Source: JAUVZF01 sp964539385 (GTDB lineage: Bacteria > Planctomycetota > Phycisphaerae > FEN-1346). Taken from it: a DNA stretch of 18,691 bases. The DNA lies in NCBI GenBank assembly GCA_964539385.1, contig CAZIJC010000088.1, forward strand, positions 1-18,691, read 5' to 3'. The position numbers and the translations under genes were made by a program. The first letter of the stretch is position 1. Every line of letters begins with the position of its first letter. Below are positions 15,335 to 18,691 of this stretch, in pieces. Below the pieces are notes generated by a model. The model was given only the letters and a program-made list of their open reading frames with translations. It was not told the origin of the DNA and did not search any database.

Positions 15335-17944
15335 ATGAAAACAAACCGCCACATTCCTCAACGATTAGCACTCGCGATCGCCCTCTTCCTGACCGCGCGC
15401 GGCACCGTCCTGGCTGCCGCGCCCGCCAGGACGGTCTGGCTCGATGAACTCGACGTCGGCAAGGCTACCACGGGCTGGGGCCCGGCGAAGCGGAACCGGT
15501 CCGTCGATGGCAAGCCGCTGACGATTGCCGGGCGCACGTTCGCACGCGGCCTGGGCACGCACGCGCCGGGCGTCTTGCGCATCAGCCTGAACGGCGCTGC
15601 CGCACGGTTCACTGCCCGCGTGGGCGTGGACGACGAAGTGGCCAAGCGGCCGTCGCAAGCAAGCGTCGAGTTCAAGGTCATCGGCGACGGGGCCGTGCTG
15701 TGGCAAAGCGGAATCGTGAAACGCCTCCAGCCCGCCAGGCAGGTTGACGTCGACCTCAAGGGGATCAAACTCCTGGAACTCGTCGTCACCGACGGCGGCG
15801 ACGGCTACGCCTGCGACCACGCCGACTGGGCCGAGGCGAAGTTCGAGGTCGCCGCCAACGCGAAGATTGCAGCCCTCGCAAGCGCGAAGAAAAAGAAGAA
15901 GGCCAAGACGGGGCATCAGGGCAAGCACCAGCCCAATCCCACGATCACCGGTACGCTCGACCTTACGAAACTCGCCGGCGCCGGCGCCAAGGTCCTGACC
16001 GACTTCTCCGGCAAACCGGACGACAGCCGGTGGGGCGTCCTCGGAACGTACGAACTGCTCCTGCCGCCATTCGCCACGGGCCTGTTCTTCTCGCACGCGA
16101 ATCCGGAGGGGCGCGGATGGCCGAACATGATGAACCGCGCCTTCCCCTGGGCCTTCAAGAACGAGAAGCAGAGCATCGCAAGCCTCAACGACGGCGGCAT
16201 CTTCTTCATCCTTCCGATCGAGAGCGGCGGCTACCTGGCCGTGACCGCCATGGCAGGCCCCAAGACGCAATCGTGGTTTCATACCGACGACAGCGGACGG
16301 ATTCTGCTCAGTTTCGGCACCTTCGGGACGGCCGAGGTACGGTGCGACGCGCCGCTGCTGGCCTGGGCCAGGTTTGACGACGTGTACGAGGCCTGCCACG
16401 AGGCCCTCCGTGCCGCCATCACCAGCAAACCGCTCCGCGGGCGGGCACACGTTCGCCACGAGAAGGCCTACCCCGAGTATTTCTCCTACCTGGGCTGGTG
16501 CAGTTGGGAGCACTTCAAGGGGAAAATTGACGAGGCCAAACTGCTGGGCGCCGTCGACGGCATCGAAGCCTCCGGCCTGCCCATCCGCTACGTCATCGTC
16601 GACATGGGGCACACGTCGGCCGAGCGCGGCGCCATGAACAGTTTCCGTCCCGACGCGAAGAAGTTTTCGAACGGGTGGGCGCCGCTGCTGGCGCGCCGGA
16701 AGCCGGAGAAGATCCGCTGGATGGCCCTGTGGCACTTTTTCACGGGGTCGAACAACGGCCTTTCGCCGAACAACGATTTTCCGGAAGCGCTGCGGCAACA
16801 CCTGGAGCCTTTCACGGAATGGAGCCTCATGCCGCGCAACGATCCTGCCTCGTCCCTGGCGTTCTACCGGGCGTTCATGGGATCGGTGAAGGAGTACGGG
16901 TTCGATTTTGTGAAGACCGATTTTCAGTCTATGGAATTGGCACGCCTCGCCGGCAAGGTGGACAACGCCGTCGAGCGGTGCGCCGGCAATTCCCAGGCCT
17001 TCGAGACGGCGCTGGAGGAACTCGGCCTCGGACTCATCAACTGCAACTGGCACAACCCCGCCAACTTCCACAACTGCCGCGCCAGTAGCGTCGGACGGTG
17101 CAGTATCGACTACTCCAAGGGCAGCACCCGCTCGGCCATGCGGCACCTGGTCCAGTCCTACGCCAACATCCTGTGGCTGGGCCAGTTGGCCTGGGGCGAC
17201 CACGACATGTTCCACTCCAGCCACGAGGGCGTGGGGCAAATCATGGCCGTCTCGAAAGCCATGTCCGGCGGGCCGGTGTACCTGTCCGACGCCCCGGAGG
17301 CGTTCGTCGCCGACATCATCACGCCCCTCTGCTATCGGGACGGCAGACTGCTGCGGCCGGTGGCGCCGGCGGCGCCGCTGCCGGACTCGCTCTTCGTCGA
17401 TCCGCTGAAGGCGGCCGTGCCGTACCGCGTCATCGCGCCGCTCGCGGGCGGAAGCGCCGCCGTCGTCGCGTACAACCTGTTCGCCGGCGCCGCTGACGCC
17501 GCCCTGAAGTCGAAGGTCACCCCCGAAGACTACTCCCGCGCCGGCGGCATGATTCAGCCCTACGAGGGCTCCTGGACGCTGCCCGCAGAGGGCCTCCTCG
17601 TCTATGATTGGCACGCTCGCAAGGCGGAGAAACTCGGCGAAGCGTACGCCTTCGAGTTGAAAGGCTTCGCCCAGCGGCTGCTTCACCTCTGCCCGATCCG
17701 CTCCGGCTGGGCCGTCATCGGCCGGACCGACAAGTACCTGTCGCCGGCGGCGGTCGAGGTCGTGCGGCAAACGGCGTCGGAACTGGTCTTCCGCCTGGCC
17801 GAGAGCGGGCCGTTTGCCGTCTGGACCGCCGAGGGAACCCCTTCGGCCGACGGTCTGGAGTTCCGCGACGCCGGCGGCGGGCTGTGGCACGCACCGATGC
17901 CCGTCGGCAAGCGAAACGTGCTCGTCACGGTCACCCGCAAGTAG
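15335..17944 (+). CDS. Exported NPCBM plus Sip1/raffinose-synthase-like alpha-galactosidase (GH36-type)
   Basis: This 869-residue protein begins with a signal peptide (about 1-25). An NPCBM carbohydrate-binding domain (about 30-170) follows, with FARGLGTHAPGVLRISLNG, VGVDDEV and LELVVTDGGDGYACDHADWA. A lysine-rich linker (about 177-195, AKKKKKAK) joins it to a Sip1-related GH36 catalytic region. Landmarks are LGWCSWEHF (C389), YVIVDMGH, VKTDFQS with D529 as likely nucleophile, GRCSIDYSKGS with D592 as likely acid/base, and WGDHDMFHSSH (620-630), which parallels the DWDMFHS strand of raffinose synthases. Such enzymes cleave or transfer alpha-galactosyl groups; hydrolysis is more likely than raffinose synthesis in this export context. 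It follows protein C with its own promoter. The catalytic assignments are by motif only. Confidence 0.85.
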   Translation: MKTNRHIPQRLALAIALFLTARGTVLAAAPARTVWLDELDVGKATTGWGPAKRNRSVDGKPLTIAGRTFARGLGTHAPGVLRISLNGAAARFTARVGVDDEVAKRPSQASVEFKVIGDGAVLWQSGIVKRLQPARQVDVDLKGIKLLELVVTDGGDGYACDHADWAEAKFEVAANAKIAALASAKKKKKAKTGHQGKHQPNPTITGTLDLTKLAGAGAKVLTDFSGKPDDSRWGVLGTYELLLPPFATGLFFSHANPEGRGWPNMMNRAFPWAFKNEKQSIASLNDGGIFFILPIESGGYLAVTAMAGPKTQSWFHTDDSGRILLSFGTFGTAEVRCDAPLLAWARFDDVYEACHEALRAAITSKPLRGRAHVRHEKAYPEYFSYLGWCSWEHFKGKIDEAKLLGAVDGIEASGLPIRYVIVDMGHTSAERGAMNSFRPDAKKFSNGWAPLLARRKPEKIRWMALWHFFTGSNNGLSPNNDFPEALRQHLEPFTEWSLMPRNDPASSLAFYRAFMGSVKEYGFDFVKTDFQSMELARLAGKVDNAVERCAGNSQAFETALEELGLGLINCNWHNPANFHNCRASSVGRCSIDYSKGSTRSAMRHLVQSYANILWLGQLAWGDHDMFHSSHEGVGQIMAVSKAMSGGPVYLSDAPEAFVADIITPLCYRDGRLLRPVAPAAPLPDSLFVDPLKAAVPYRVIAPLAGGSAAVVAYNLFAGAADAALKSKVTPEDYSRAGGMIQPYEGSWTLPAEGLLVYDWHARKAEKLGEAYAFELKGFAQRLLHLCPIRSGWAVIGRTDKYLSPAAVEVVRQTASELVFRLAESGPFAVWTAEGTPSADGLEFRDAGGGLWHAPMPVGKRNVLVTVTRK

Positions 17945-17998
17945 ATTCGGCGGTCCGCCGGCACTAAGGGGCTGTTACACCATAGGCGCAGCCGGGTT

Positions 17999-18008
17999 GT
18001 TACGTAAC
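17999..18008. other. GTTACGTAAC palindrome in the gap before the TCAF-like gene
   Basis: The 122-base gap 17945-18066 holds a 10-base palindrome, GTTACGTAAC. TGTTAC occurs twice, at 17973 and 17998, exactly 25 bases apart. A second near-palindrome, CGGCGG-T-CCGCCG, sits at 17948-17960 just after the galactosidase stop but lacks a T-run. No convincing -10/-35 pair was found, so these could be regulator sites or chance. Confidence 0.3.
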
Positions 18009-18066
18009 GTGCGCGGCGGGTCTCCCGAGCCGGCGCGCGGCGTCAGGCATTCCAAGGGGAGACAAC

Positions 18067-18691
18067 ATGAAGGTGTGGCCTCTTGCAGCAACCATCCTGC
18101 TCCTGGCCGCCGGTCAGACCGGTGCGGAGGCGAAAGACGTCGACGTCCTCCTCGACGGCGTCGCGAAGATTGCCGCCCCGGGCGTTCCGGGACCGCTGTG
18201 CGTGTTCGGCGAGCAGGCGATGGCGGTCGTGACGGGCGGGTCCGGGAACAACCTGCGCGAACCCGTCGTCGCTGCGGCCCGGATAGGCAACGGCCGCGCC
18301 GTCGCCTTCGGCCACACCGACTACTTCAGCGCCGGCGTCCTCGGCGACAAGGCGACCGACACGGGCCGCCTGATGACAAACGCCGTCCGATGGGCCGGCG
18401 GCGCGGCTGCGAAGCCTGTTGTCGGCATCCACCGGGCGCAGGGGCTGCTTGGCTTTCTCCAGGGCAAGGGCTTCAAGACGGTTTCCCTCGCGGGGACCGA
18501 CTGGCCGAAGAAACTGCGCGGCGTCAACGTGCTGTGCGTCGACACGGCCAGACTCGCCGGCGCCGGCACAGTGCCCGCCGTCTCGCGGTTCGTCAAGGCG
18601 GGCGACGGCCTCGTCGCCATGAGCCTGGGATGGGGATGGAAGCAGGTCACCCGCAAGGACCTCGTGACCGAGCACGCCGGCAACCGCCTGC
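18067..18691 (+). CDS. Exported TCAF/FAM115-like protein (C-terminus beyond right edge)
   Basis: The frame opens at ATG 18067 after AAGGGGAG (18054-18061) and is still open at the window edge, giving 208 residues. A signal peptide (about 1-22, ending GAEA) is followed by a domain with GVPGPLCVFGEQAMAVV, AARIGNGRAVAFGHTDYFSA, LMTNAVRWAGG, GLLGFLQGKGFKTVSL and GDGLVAMSLGWGWKQV. This order resembles the N-terminal amidotransferase-like region of TCAF/FAM115 proteins, in which a metallopeptidase M60-like domain normally follows. That domain would lie outside this window and is not seen. If present it would add a protease that acts on glycoproteins. The comparison is from memory of family patterns, so the name is tentative; the coding call and export signal are firmer. 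Confidence 0.6.
   Translation, partial: MKVWPLAATILLLAAGQTGAEAKDVDVLLDGVAKIAAPGVPGPLCVFGEQAMAVVTGGSGNNLREPVVAAARIGNGRAVAFGHTDYFSAGVLGDKATDTGRLMTNAVRWAGGAAAKPVVGIHRAQGLLGFLQGKGFKTVSLAGTDWPKKLRGVNVLCVDTARLAGAGTVPAVSRFVKAGDGLVAMSLGWGWKQVTRKDLVTEHAGNRL

Noticed and set aside
17948..17960. CGGCGG-T-CCGCCG as an intrinsic terminator of the galactosidase gene
   Set aside because: The arms are separated by a single base, too few for a stable loop without losing pairs, and there is no T-run downstream.

Overview
The window is GC-rich DNA from a bacterium that is most likely a planctomycete (Planctomycetota, possibly Pirellulales or Phycisphaerae) or a close PVC relative. The basis is gene content: a Tat-exported sulfatase, a PQQ-type beta-propeller, a ThuA-domain protein, several di-haem propeller proteins of the hydrazine-synthase-alpha-like family, discoidin and NPCBM carbohydrate-binding modules, and REP-like intergenic repeats. 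Nearly all proteins start with an export signal, so this looks like a cell-surface or periplasmic locus for breaking down a complex, probably sulfated, galactose-containing glycan or glycoprotein. The substrate is inferred.

Layout. Positions 1-4876 are transcribed leftwards: a PQQ-like propeller (3323-4876), a sulfatase with a C-terminal discoidin domain (1092-3209), and a GH39-like glycoside hydrolase cut by the left edge (1-1026). A 183-base divergent promoter region (4877-5059) follows. From 5060 everything reads rightwards: di-haem propeller protein A (5060-8356), di-haem propeller protein B with an N-terminal discoidin domain (8417-11224), a ThuA-domain protein (11341-12288), a cluster of REP-like palindromes (12295-12428), di-haem propeller protein C with N-terminal discoidin-like modules (12491-15229), an NPCBM plus Sip1/raffinose-synthase-like alpha-galactosidase (15335-17944), and the start of a TCAF/FAM115-like protein cut by the right edge (18067-18691). 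No gene-free stretch exceeds about 200 bases. I saw no tRNA, rRNA, CRISPR array or transposase.

How the genes may work together. The sulfatase, GH39-like enzyme and GH36/Sip1-type enzyme would remove sulfate and sugar residues, and discoidin and NPCBM modules would hold the enzymes on the glycan. The striking part is the set of three paralogous proteins, each joining a six-bladed-type propeller to two c-type haem sites (two CXXCH motifs each), around a ThuA gene. Their family is named after the anammox hydrazine synthase alpha subunit, but no beta/gamma subunit or hydrazine dehydrogenase is visible here. Two of the three carry discoidin-like domains instead. A role in redox chemistry on glycans or in electron transfer from sugar oxidation is a reasonable but untested reading.
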